The position numbers and the translations under genes are program-made. A DNA stretch of 64,000 nt from contig NZ_ALXE01000046.1 in assembly GCF_000295955.2 (NCBI RefSeq), positions 24,669 through 88,668 on the forward strand, written 5' to 3'. Positions 37,237 to 45,156 of this stretch are shown piece after piece. Position 1 is the first letter of the stretch, and the number at the start of each line of letters is the position of its first letter. The stretch is from Pantoea sp. A4 (GTDB taxonomy: Bacteria; Pseudomonadota; Gammaproteobacteria; Enterobacterales; Enterobacteriaceae). The notes beneath the pieces were generated by a model, which made no database searches, was not told the DNA's origin, and saw only the letters and a list, made by a program, of their open reading frames with translations.

Positions 37237-37369
37237 GATGACATTAGCGGAGCAGTTAATTGCCAAAGGTGAGAAATTAGGCCTGATGAAGGGTGAAGAA
37301 TTAGGTCTGGTGAAAGGTGAACAATTAGGCCTGGTGAAGGGTGAACAATTAGGCCTGATGAAAGGTGAA
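37036..37369 (+). repeat. 24-base coding tandem repeats in the rpn module (2 copies, then 4 copies)
   Basis: Codon-phased 24-base units encode LGLVKGEQ-like octads. Two units lie at 37036-37083 in the long gene and four at 37274-37369 in the free-standing copy. Unequal copy number between adjacent paralogues points to slippage or recombination. The units are coding and contiguous without spacers, so they are not CRISPR repeats. Confidence 0.9.
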
Positions 37370-37522
37370 CGAATCGGCAGTCAGAATCTGATGCTGGCTA
37401 TTGCCCAAAAAATGCTGGATGAAGGTGAGGAGCAAGACCGTATCATTCGGTTAACGGGTATTGATTCTCGCAGTCTGGCGGGGATGGTGGCCGATCGTAC
37501 GCAGGCCGCGCACGATCGGTAA
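37238..37522 (+). CDS. Free-standing duplicate of the Rpn C-terminal (RpnS-like) module
   Basis: 94 residues, starting one base after the rpn stop. Its first 48 bases are identical to those from the internal start at 37000, then it carries four octad repeats instead of two, and shares the IAQKMLDEGEEQDRIIRLTGI helix. The last 15 residues differ. It has no nuclease core. It may be a dedicated antitoxin, or the tail left by recombination with another rpn allele. No strong ribosome site is present, so translation probably depends on coupling to the upstream stop codon. Confidence 0.75.
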   Translation: MTLAEQLIAKGEKLGLMKGEELGLVKGEQLGLVKGEQLGLMKGERIGSQNLMLAIAQKMLDEGEEQDRIIRLTGIDSRSLAGMVADRTQAAHDR

Positions 37523-38212
37523 TCAACTAAACGCCATCCAGCGGGATTTATCTTGATTGGGCCGCATGCGGAAATTCACAAAGGTTTCGCATTCATCCAG
37601 CGCCAGATAAATATTCATCTTATACAAATGATCCATGCGCTGACCTGGTGTCTTAACAAAGGTATGGCCAGGATAAATCAGCGCATCAGCAGCCAGTCTC
37701 TGCTTGAGTTGTTGCACGCTATTGAACAACGTTGTGGCCGCTTCCCGATCCGGGCAGAGCCCCACCCCTTCGGCAAACAGGGTATCACCAGTGAAAACGT
37801 TGTGACCTATCTGAAAACAGCTACTGCCGGGCGTGTGACCAGGGGTGATGATCGTTTGAATTGCCATGCCGCCGATTTCAAGCACCTGCTCGTTGAAAAG
37901 CTGTAGCTGCTCGGCGTAATAACCCGAATGTTCGGCTTCCTGCTGAGAGAGCCAAATTGGGCAGTGGTATCTATCCGCTAATGGCTGCGCCAGATTAATG
38001 TGATCGTCATGGGCGTGAGTCACCAGAATCCCCTGCAAATCAACCTGGCACTGCTGCATAATCTGTTGGATTTTGTCTAACTGCCACGCAGGATCGATAA
38101 TAACCGCAGCCCGGTTAGCACAATTAATCACCAGATAGCAGTTGTTAATAAATTTCCCCTGAGCCACTTTTATCGTGATGACCTGGATTCCTGCATCCTC
38201 ACTGGCTGTCAT
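37523..38212 (-). CDS. MBL-fold metallo-hydrolase (GloB/YcbL-like)
   Basis: 229 residues with all metal-binding elements of the glyoxalase II branch: THAHDDHI (HxHxDH), the PGHTPGSS His, FTGDTLFAEGVG with the bridging Asp, and IYPGHTF. A thioester (hydroxyacylglutathione-like) or persulfide substrate is likely by family. A short unusual C-terminal extension ends RMRPNQDKSRWMAFS. It is convergent with the rpn module: the two stop codons abut with no gap. No operon partner. Confidence 0.87.
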   Translation of the reverse strand: MTASEDAGIQVITIKVAQGKFINNCYLVINCANRAAVIIDPAWQLDKIQQIMQQCQVDLQGILVTHAHDDHINLAQPLADRYHCPIWLSQQEAEHSGYYAEQLQLFNEQVLEIGGMAIQTIITPGHTPGSSCFQIGHNVFTGDTLFAEGVGLCPDREAATTLFNSVQQLKQRLAADALIYPGHTFVKTPGQRMDHLYKMNIYLALDECETFVNFRMRPNQDKSRWMAFS

Positions 38213-38753
38213 TATAGATTCCCTGTTTTCTTAGAATTCATCACCTGCATGTCTCACATACAGGCAGTTATGCTGTGGCGTGCCCAATTTACTGTTCACC
38301 CATGTCTGCTAGCAGGCCGCTGTTTGACAACGGCAGGCTTTACCCTGCGGCTGGGAAGATATCACATCTCCGCTTTATCATCTTGTCGTTGAGCACCGTT
38401 CTTCGCACCCGAGGAGAACCCTTTAAACGGTATCATCTTGTTCAGATAAACATCAAACTCATGAGGTTAGATTATCAAAATTAATGAAAAATTTATGTTA
38501 TTGCTATTAATTTAAACACAACACCCTGATTTTAATCAAAAAAATATCAGCAATGAAAATTAAAAAAACCAATGAAATTAATTGTTTTTGTTATGGAAGG
38601 ATCGATGTTTATTTAGCCACTCTGCTGTAATTGTCATGACAATTTCCCTTGTAGTAAGGCGTAGTTGCAAAATCTGGCACCATCAGGTAACCACTACCAG
38701 GGTCATAACCAGAAGTTGCAGCTGGAGCCGGGCACGTACCCGGCGATTGTCGA
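38213..38753. other. AT-rich gene-free stretch between the MBL hydrolase and beta-lactamase genes
   Basis: 541 bases with no convincing reading frame. The central 38460-38600 part is markedly AT-rich compared with its neighbours, a composition often bound by H-NS. It contains a perfect 16-bp palindrome (listed separately) and, next to the beta-lactamase stop, a GCCGGG/CCCGGC hairpin at 38727-38744 without a U tract. Confidence 0.6.
38629..38644. promoter_or_regulatory. Perfect 16-bp palindrome, operator-like
   Basis: AATTGTCATGACAATT is fully self-complementary. It has the look of a TetR- or MarR-type operator but lies downstream of both flanking genes, far from any promoter that I can see. 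The binder and role are unknown. Confidence 0.4.
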
Positions 38754-39629
38754 TCAATATTGGGCAGTCACAATTTTCGCTGCTGCGGCCAGTACATCGC
38801 GACGGCTTTTAGCATCAGGCTGAGGTTGTACGAAGAAGGTCGTCAGGATCAACGGAGCCCCTTTTTCACGCCAGATCACCGCAATATCGTTAGTCCCACC
38901 GTAATCACACGAGCCAGTTTTATCGCCCACTTGCCAGCCTGAGGGCAACCCTGCGGCTATACTCTGACTCCCGGTCGTATTGCCCTTCATCCACTGTACC
39001 AGTTGCTCACGCTGGGGAGCGGCAAGTGCCTTACACAGGGTAAGCTTTTGCAGGCTCTGAGCCATAGATAAAGGCGTGGTAGTATCCCTCGGGTCACCTG
39101 GAATGGCGCTGTTAAGCTCAGGTTCTCTTCGATCGAGACGAAAATCCCTGTCACCTGTTTTTTGTGCAAATGCGGTGACCTTTCCTGGTCCCCCAAGATG
39201 GTCAAGTATCAGATTCATCGCTGCGTTATCACTGTATTGCAATGTTGCCGCGCTCAACTCGGCCAGCGTCATGCTGCTGCCAACCTGCTTTTCGGTGATG
39301 GGGTTGTAGTTCACCAAATCGCTGGCGTTAATGGCCAACCGCTGCTGTAACACCGCGCTGTTCTTTTCGCTTTGCTGGAGTAATGCTGCCACGGCCATGA
39401 CTTTGCTGGTGCTGCACATCGGGAATCGTTCATTGGCGCGGTAGCGAATTTGGCTGTTATCCGCACTGTCAATCAGCACTACACCCAACCTTCCCCCCGA
39501 CTGCGTTTCAAGTTGGCGCAGCTGCTGCTGAATTTTCTCAGAGCGGGATTCCGCATGAGAACCACTCACTGCAAGCGCCGTTAGCATCAGGATAAAAACA
39601 CGAAAATAACCTTTATTTTCAACTCTCAA
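38754..39629 (-). CDS. Class A beta-lactamase (CTX-M/RAHN-like), chromosomal type
   Basis: Periplasmic serine beta-lactamase, 291 residues with a signal peptide to about residue 26 (SHA before the mature start). All class A elements are present: nucleophile S73 in CSTSK (Ambler 70), SDN at 133-135, E169 and N173 in EPELN, and K237-T-G-S. Cys72 and Cys241 fall at Ambler 69 and 238, the pair that is disulfide-bonded in KPC/SME-type carbapenemases; CTX-M proteins have Gly at 238. The TTG start at 39629 has AGGAAG seven bases upstream. No regulator gene adjoins it. Spectrum cannot be read from sequence. Confidence 0.92.
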   Translation of the reverse strand: MRVENKGYFRVFILMLTALAVSGSHAESRSEKIQQQLRQLETQSGGRLGVVLIDSADNSQIRYRANERFPMCSTSKVMAVAALLQQSEKNSAVLQQRLAINASDLVNYNPITEKQVGSSMTLAELSAATLQYSDNAAMNLILDHLGGPGKVTAFAQKTGDRDFRLDRREPELNSAIPGDPRDTTTPLSMAQSLQKLTLCKALAAPQREQLVQWMKGNTTGSQSIAAGLPSGWQVGDKTGSCDYGGTNDIAVIWREKGAPLILTTFFVQPQPDAKSRRDVLAAAAKIVTAQY

Positions 39630-39843
39630 TTCTATGCTTCCTATTCTGTAATATTAGCTAAAGAAATGCGTCATGTATTAGTGTCATAAAAAACGATATA
39701 ATAGATTAAAATGACAAGTAACGCCCCCGTACAGATCACGTTTGGGGGTTTATTTACAATGATTTAACTCTTTGATCACCTGGCGAAATTGTAATAACGC
39801 ACGACAGCAATTCACTGCCGGTATAAACAATTAATGAGAACGT

Positions 39844-40941
39844 ATGAAAAAAAGAATTCTTATGCTGGTTGACGGCTTACCAACAGGTAGCGCGGAAAAG
39901 GCAGTGTTAACGCTGGCCAGCGGCCTTGTTGCTCTGGGACACCATGTCGCCATTTTTTCACTCCGCAGCGTATGCCACTATACTCTCCCCGAGGGAGTTG
40001 TTTATCAGGTAATTACTGACAAGCATCGTTCGTCATGGCTAAACATTAATGAATCTAAACGTCGCGCGCAGCATCTGGACGAGATTATTAGCCGAACGCA
40101 GAAATTCGAAGGTGATTATGATTTAGTCATCTCACATTTATATAACAGCGACAAGATCGTGGCACGTTGCCGTTCACTGGACCAAAATAAAGTCTGGTTT
40201 TGCCTGCATGAAATGCTCTCGATTTCGTCTGATCTATCGCGTTCAGGCTATTCAGGACGTATTAATAAAAAAAGTATTCAGCGTGTTTATCAGCAGCGTA
40301 ATATTATCGCAGTGTCACAATCAATCCTGGACGATATTAAACAGACCTATCAAATTGAACCGGCACGCAGCGCGATAATTGGTAATCCTTATAACATCAC
40401 TGAAATTCAAAGTCAGATGAATGAACCATTCACACCCCCTGAAGAGGCATATCTGCTGCATGTTGGGGGGCTTGATCAGAATAAGCGGCACGATCGTCTG
40501 TTAGAAGCGTATGCCCTTTCAGGTGTTACGCTTCCGCTGGTGCTATTAGGGGAAAGTGAAACTGCACAATTGGGCACGCTTAAAGCACAGGCGCAGACGT
40601 TAGGCATTGAAGACCGGATAATTTTCCAGGGCTACTGTGCTAACCCCTACCCGTGGATGCGTAAGGCAAAAGCGCTGGTTCAAAGTGTAGACACAGAAGG
40701 GTTCGGTGACGCCGCACTGGAAGCCATGTTATGTGGCACCCCCGTGATCAGCACGCGCAGTGCAACGGGGACCGTCGCGTTGCTCAAGGGTGATTTAGAG
40801 CGTGGCCTGGCGGAGGCTAATGCACCTGCGCTGGCAGAGAAGATTCGTGAGGTTGTGACAAACCCGCCTGACGTTTCCGCTGTCGATTTCAGCCAGTTTG
40901 AGACACAAAAAGTCTGCCAACAGTACCTGGCTCTCAATTAA
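39844..40941 (+). CDS. Glycosyltransferase family 4
   Basis: GT-B fold glycosyltransferase, 365 residues. The N-terminal domain opens RILMLVDGLPTGSAEKAVLTLA; the C-terminal GT4 domain has HVGGLDQNKRHDRLLEAY and the donor-binding DTEGFGDAALEAMLCGTPVISTRS with the EX7E motif. It is an orphan: no polysaccharide or lipopolysaccharide genes adjoin it. Donor and acceptor unknown; lipopolysaccharide or surface glycan is a reasonable guess. Base composition is more AT-rich than in the flanking operons, hinting at acquisition together with the bla region. Confidence 0.88.
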   Translation: MKKRILMLVDGLPTGSAEKAVLTLASGLVALGHHVAIFSLRSVCHYTLPEGVVYQVITDKHRSSWLNINESKRRAQHLDEIISRTQKFEGDYDLVISHLYNSDKIVARCRSLDQNKVWFCLHEMLSISSDLSRSGYSGRINKKSIQRVYQQRNIIAVSQSILDDIKQTYQIEPARSAIIGNPYNITEIQSQMNEPFTPPEEAYLLHVGGLDQNKRHDRLLEAYALSGVTLPLVLLGESETAQLGTLKAQAQTLGIEDRIIFQGYCANPYPWMRKAKALVQSVDTEGFGDAALEAMLCGTPVISTRSATGTVALLKGDLERGLAEANAPALAEKIREVVTNPPDVSAVDFSQFETQKVCQQYLALN

Positions 40942-40946
40942 GCGGG

Positions 40947-40966
40947 ACCGGGCAACACCGCCCGGT
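40947..40966. terminator. Hairpin between the glycosyltransferase and the RpiR gene
   Basis: ACCGGGC pairs with GCCCGGT around AACACC, five bases after the glycosyltransferase stop. A second inverted repeat, GCTCAGAG/CTCTGAGC at 40975-40994, overlaps the end of the convergent RpiR gene. Neither has a clear T run, but together they probably separate the two convergent transcripts. Confidence 0.55.
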
Positions 40967-40983
40967 GCCTTAGTGCTCAGAGG

Positions 40984-41850
40984 CTACTCTGAGCGCTGCT
41001 TACGTGAAATAACATAAGCTCCAGAATCGATGAGATAGTGTTCTGCATTCTCAATCCGTGCCACCGCCTGCTGGCCATGTTTTGCTACTAACAGGGCTAA
41101 CAAACATTCCGCAATCCCCATGCCTGACACAATCGAAGGGAAAAATGAGGGCCCGTCCGTATTGAAGTACAGTGAACAAGCGGCTTTCTGAGCCACGGGC
41201 GAAACGGGTGAGTCGGTTATAGCAATAATTTTACTGCCCGCTTTAACTGCCGCATTCACCAGCTTCAGTACTTCTCGTGAATAGGGAGAGAAACTGGCAA
41301 TCAGCACGCAGTCATCTGCCGTGAGTTCACGACTGTAAATTTCACTGCCGCTGGCAAGGCCATCAATCAGCGTGACGCGGGGATTAAACAGGCGGTAAAC
41401 ATAGAACAGTGACCAGGCAATGGGAAAACTGGCGCGGTAACCGCAGATATAAACGTGACGCGCATTATCCAGCAACTCAACCGCCTGCTGCATCGCGGCA
41501 TGGTTCTCAACTTTGGTGTGTTCCAGGTTACTGGCTTGAGCATTAAAGACCTCATGGTACAGGTCTTGTTTGGTTTCACTATTTACCAGTTTTTCCGCTC
41601 TTGATACATATGTATCATTTCTTAACCCTAGTTCATCAATGAACGCATTTTTCAGATCCCCCCAGCCGGGGAAGCCGAGACGCTGTGCCAAACGCATCAG
41701 CGTAGCCGGCTGTACTCCTGCACTCACGGCAAAGGTACGCATCGACTCCACAACCAACTGATTGGCATTTTGCAGGGAAAACTCAGCGGCATGTTGAAGT
41801 TGAGGCGAAAGTTGGCTGAACTGACTGGTAATTTTGTCACGAAGGTTCAT
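40984..41850 (-). CDS. MurR/RpiR-family transcriptional regulator
   Basis: 288 residues: helix-turn-helix at about 30-60 (SAGVQPATLMRLAQRLGFPGW) and a SIS sugar-phosphate-binding domain at about 125-265 (VYICGYRASFPIAWSL, then ASFSPYSREVL and IAITDSPVSP). It lies 102 bases after the PTS IIA-like gene and ends the acid-sugar operon that starts with pdxA2, so it is the likely local regulator, sensing a phosphorylated four-carbon acid sugar. The twin GTTCA-N13-TGAAC elements upstream of pdxA2 are candidate targets; this link is inferred. Confidence 0.9.
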   Translation of the reverse strand: MNLRDKITSQFSQLSPQLQHAAEFSLQNANQLVVESMRTFAVSAGVQPATLMRLAQRLGFPGWGDLKNAFIDELGLRNDTYVSRAEKLVNSETKQDLYHEVFNAQASNLEHTKVENHAAMQQAVELLDNARHVYICGYRASFPIAWSLFYVYRLFNPRVTLIDGLASGSEIYSRELTADDCVLIASFSPYSREVLKLVNAAVKAGSKIIAITDSPVSPVAQKAACSLYFNTDGPSFFPSIVSGMGIAECLLALLVAKHGQQAVARIENAEHYLIDSGAYVISRKQRSE

Positions 41851-41952
41851 ACAAAACAGGTTCTCGGCACAAGGCGGTAAGGTGTTTACCGGCGGAATAT
41901 GCTGACTTTACCAAAGCTGCGGCGTGGTTAACACCGCTTAAATCCTCGGGTG

Positions 41953-42309
41953 TTAACTGGACAGGCGAATTTTATCGCCGACCTGCAAAAATTCAGGCAC
42001 GGGGCCAGTTAAATGCACCGTGCCGGGTAACTCTGCCTGGTTAGCACCGTCAAAGCTCAACGTAACATGTCCTAACCGGGTGAAGTTTGCATTTGCCACC
42101 TCACCCACTGCGCTAATTTCTCTCCATTGCTGGCCGATCTGTAACGACCGGCCCGGATATAATGTTTCGCCATCAGGCAGCCTGTTGATCACCACACAAT
42201 AATCAGCCAGATCCTGAGGGAGCGGTTGGGAAAAAAGTATCACTTTCCCCTCACGCAAAAACTCGGCGACATACTGACCCACGGCGATGATCTCAAAGGG
42301 CTGCTTCAT
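41953..42309 (-). CDS. Glucitol/sorbitol-type PTS IIA-like protein lacking the usual phospho-His
   Basis: 118 residues, the length of SrlB/GutB-type IIA. The C-terminal half is clearly this family: AVGEVANANFTRLGHVTLSFD then ELPGTVHLTGPVPE. In E. coli SrlB, as I remember it, the phosphorylated His lies in YCFIHCHGE; the aligned stretch here is YCVVINRLPDGE, with no His. It may therefore sense or bind rather than relay phosphate. Its ATG overlaps the permease stop by four bases (ATGA). No PTS IIC gene is in the window; the only IIB partner is fused to the kinase at 43404. Confidence 0.82.
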   Translation of the reverse strand: MKQPFEIIAVGQYVAEFLREGKVILFSQPLPQDLADYCVVINRLPDGETLYPGRSLQIGQQWREISAVGEVANANFTRLGHVTLSFDGANQAELPGTVHLTGPVPEFLQVGDKIRLSS

Positions 42310-43322
42310 TTATTTTTATTCGCCACGGTACGGGAAGAGACAGGATAACCGGGATTCTCTCTGACAACCATTTCGGGTTGCGGCGCTTTAGCCCGCAGGC
42401 GCTTATCGAACCAGCCGACCAGCAGCGGTGCCAGCAGCATGGTGATAATGCTGGCTGTCGCCAACTGCGCCGTAGCCGCGTCTACGTAGCTGGCCAGTGA
42501 AGGGTCAGCCTGCGCAACCATCGCAGGCGTCAGAGCGGAGTTCGCCGCCGTAGTCCCTAATGCAGCACCCAGTGCCGTTTTCTTTTTCAGGAACAGGTTA
42601 TAAATAAAATAGAACAGCACGCCGGTTGCCGCTGAGATTAACCCCAGCACCACACCTGAAAGCCCGGCGGTGAAGACGGTGCCAATGCTGGAATTGGCAC
42701 CAATCGCAAACGACATCAGAATGATCACCAGCGGCTGCGCAGCACTGCACAAGCTTTTGAAACGCTCATCGAGGTTGCCCCACAGCATACCAATCACTAA
42801 CGGCACCAGCATGGAGAGCAGCGCAGCGAAAGGAATGTTGGCTAATCCACTGACGCCAAGCACCACCATCGTGACAAAAGGGCCATCCTTGATGCAAAAG
42901 ACTGAGATAGCGCCCGCATCACTGGCATCACCGTAATTGCTACACAGCGCAATATACAATGAACTGTTTGAACTGGTGAGGCAGGCGACGAGTGCCATGG
43001 TTGAGATGCCAAAGAAACCCGCTGCGCCGAAGAAATAGCCCGCAGCCCAGACCGCCAAGGCGCCCGCCACACATTTCAGGATCAGCAGTACCGAGCCTTT
43101 ATACAAGGGTAATCCCGCCTGACGAATATTAATTGAGCTACCGCAGATCAACAGGAAGATGCCCATCATGGCACTGGACCCGACTTTAAATAACGCCGTC
43201 GTTGGGCCGCCAAGTGCCAACGCCTGGGGGAAAAAGGTATTAATCAGTATGGCTGCCATCAGAGGAATAATAATTAAGCCACCTGGCACTTTATTCATTT
43301 TTTCGAGAATATTAATATTCAT
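42306..43322 (-). CDS. 2-keto-3-deoxygluconate permease family transporter (KdgT-like)
   Basis: Inner-membrane secondary carrier, 338 residues, about ten helices. KdgT-type sequence is clear: MNKVPGGLIIIPLMAAILINTFFP at the start, TSSNSSLYIALCSNYGDASDAGA, and the ALGTTAANSALTPAMVAQADP block. In this operon it probably imports a four-carbon sugar acid such as D-threonate instead of KDG. A C-terminal extension (KAPQPEMVVRENPGYP) goes beyond the usual length. It lies 81 bases after the kinase gene and is coupled to the IIA-like gene. Confidence 0.88.
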   Translation of the reverse strand: MNINILEKMNKVPGGLIIIPLMAAILINTFFPQALALGGPTTALFKVGSSAMMGIFLLICGSSINIRQAGLPLYKGSVLLILKCVAGALAVWAAGYFFGAAGFFGISTMALVACLTSSNSSLYIALCSNYGDASDAGAISVFCIKDGPFVTMVVLGVSGLANIPFAALLSMLVPLVIGMLWGNLDERFKSLCSAAQPLVIILMSFAIGANSSIGTVFTAGLSGVVLGLISAATGVLFYFIYNLFLKKKTALGAALGTTAANSALTPAMVAQADPSLASYVDAATAQLATASIITMLLAPLLVGWFDKRLRAKAPQPEMVVRENPGYPVSSRTVANKNK

Positions 43323-43403
43323 AGATTCGCTCGCCTGAAGAAACTGGACATAAGCATCCCCTTACGCGACTTTTCAGCCGCGTAGATAGGTGCTGGAGTG
43401 TGG

Positions 43404-45122
43404 TTATTGCTCTGCTTCGCGATAAATACGACTAATAATAGTGCTGACAATATCTTCCGGTCCGGTAAGCCCTCCTTTGCCTACACAGATCAATCCGTCA
43501 TAGCGGCCACCGATGATCTTCACCATGTCGGTTTGCGGGATAACGTAGTCAATCATCTCGATGCCACTGGCACCTAACGCTTTGACTACATGGACCATAG
43601 TGTCACCGCCAGTCAAATACAGCCCTTTAATCTCATCACCCGTGAGTGCCAGCAATTGCTGCACAATACTGGCCAAACCGTGATTGATATTTTCTGCGGC
43701 CTGGCCTGGGTTAAGAGAAAATTTCTCTTCTTCATGGGGTAAATCTAACAGTGTCCCGGTTAATGCAGATTCAAATACAAACAGGGCGTTTTTATTTTGC
43801 AACATACTTTGCTGGGCAAACTTTACTACGCGTTCAATTTCAATTCCGGCGGCATGTTGACGGTCAATTAATAATTCAGCATCAACCGGAATATGACAAA
43901 CACGCCGATCGTGAGCAATTAAATGGCTTAATTGTTTTCGTGTCACCGCAGTCGCACTGCCTGCAATAATCAAAATAGATCCGGATTCAGCCTGTGCACT
44001 GTTTTCCTGCTGTGAGACGGAATGTAAATGCCCCATCAGGCCACGCTTTGCCGCCAGACGTTCGGTAAAAGGGCCGGGATCCACCGCCAGGACATTCCAG
44101 TTTAATCCGATCACTGCACAGGCAATGGCATCAATGTCGTCCAGCGTAATCGCATCTACCACCACTACCCGGTTGCCCGCCTGCTGCTGCGCCTGTAACG
44201 CCGGGACGATTCCTGCTTCTCCCTGTAATACCTGCGCCAGCGCAATATGCCCGACCGAGAATTGGGTTTGTCGCGCCAGCAAACCCGGTATCCAGGACTC
44301 TGTGACAGGCGTACGCACATCCCGTGCCACATCAGTACAAGAGAGAGCTACCGAATCAATGACGGAATAGCCTCCCACCAGAATACGTCGCGACTGCGGC
44401 ATCGCCGGAACCACGATTGCCAGTGTCTCCTGCGGCAGTTGAGCCAGCATGGCATCAATTTCATAGCCAATCCCACCACGTAGCGTGGTATCGATTCTCT
44501 TCGTGAAGTAGTGTGCGCCGCGCGCCTTCAGGTTTTGTACCGCTACCGTGACCCGTTGCTGTGCCTCCGCTTTGGGTAAAGGCCGGCTGTCACTGCTGAC
44601 CACCATCGCCGGATAAACAGCATCATTGGCCGCGAAAGTGTCGCTATCAAAGAAGGCAGCACTTTTTAACCCATTGTGTGCCAGTAAGACGCCGACAGTG
44701 GTTGCCCCTGTCAGATCATCTGCCACGATCCCCAGTTTGCCACCCTCACCCTGCGGATAAACCCGCTCGATACTGGCCGGGGTGACACCCGAAACGTAGA
44801 TATCTTCATGGATAAAGGCGGCTAACGGGCCTGATTTCCCCGTAGGGTGTAGATTGATCGTGGGGATCCCGCGTTTGGGATAGAGCCCACAGCGCAATGT
44901 GCCACCACAATCAATCACCATAATGCCAATCTCTTCTGCCGCGGGTTCGCCATGCCTGAAGACATCGACTGATGGCCATCCGGTTAGCTCACACAGGCGA
45001 TCTACCACGGCTGGACGCTGCCCGCCCGTGATATAGGCAATTTTTTTGGACTGGTTGAGGCTGATGCGGAGTGGCCCGCCCCAACCTTTACCCCCTTTGC
45101 CGATCAACAGATAGTTATCCAT
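43404..45122 (-). CDS. Fusion of sorbitol-type PTS IIB domain with DUF1537 four-carbon acid-sugar kinase
   Basis: 572 residues. Residues 1 to about 120 match the IIB part of the glucitol PTS (SrlE): GKGGKGWGGPL near 8-18, KKIAYITGGQRPAVVD, and VIDCGGTLRCGLYPKR with candidate phosphocysteine C72. From about 128 a complete DUF1537 kinase follows: LGIVADDLTGATTVG, then the C-terminal nucleotide domain with LTGGDTMVHVVKALG and VGKGGLTGPEDIV. The kinase part should phosphorylate D-threonate or a related acid (DtnK-like) for PdxA2. The ATG at 45122 has AAGGAG five bases upstream. No IIC membrane domain exists here, so the IIB part is probably regulatory. Confidence 0.88.
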   Translation of the reverse strand: MDNYLLIGKGGKGWGGPLRISLNQSKKIAYITGGQRPAVVDRLCELTGWPSVDVFRHGEPAAEEIGIMVIDCGGTLRCGLYPKRGIPTINLHPTGKSGPLAAFIHEDIYVSGVTPASIERVYPQGEGGKLGIVADDLTGATTVGVLLAHNGLKSAAFFDSDTFAANDAVYPAMVVSSDSRPLPKAEAQQRVTVAVQNLKARGAHYFTKRIDTTLRGGIGYEIDAMLAQLPQETLAIVVPAMPQSRRILVGGYSVIDSVALSCTDVARDVRTPVTESWIPGLLARQTQFSVGHIALAQVLQGEAGIVPALQAQQQAGNRVVVVDAITLDDIDAIACAVIGLNWNVLAVDPGPFTERLAAKRGLMGHLHSVSQQENSAQAESGSILIIAGSATAVTRKQLSHLIAHDRRVCHIPVDAELLIDRQHAAGIEIERVVKFAQQSMLQNKNALFVFESALTGTLLDLPHEEEKFSLNPGQAAENINHGLASIVQQLLALTGDEIKGLYLTGGDTMVHVVKALGASGIEMIDYVIPQTDMVKIIGGRYDGLICVGKGGLTGPEDIVSTIISRIYREAEQ

Positions 45123-45156
45123 ACACACTCCTTTTAACCTGCGGCAGAGAGGGGGC

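Noticed and set aside
37036..37369. CRISPR-like regular repeats
   Set aside because: The 24-base units are contiguous, in codon phase and translate to LGLVKGEQ octads, with no spacers.
38582..38812. A 76-codon frame beside the beta-lactamase gene
   Set aside because: AT-rich, no recognisable content, and it overlaps the beta-lactamase 3' end.
39725..39755. Terminator formed by CCCCC and GGGGG before the glycosyltransferase
   Set aside because: Only five pairs with a long unpaired loop, so not convincing as a terminator.
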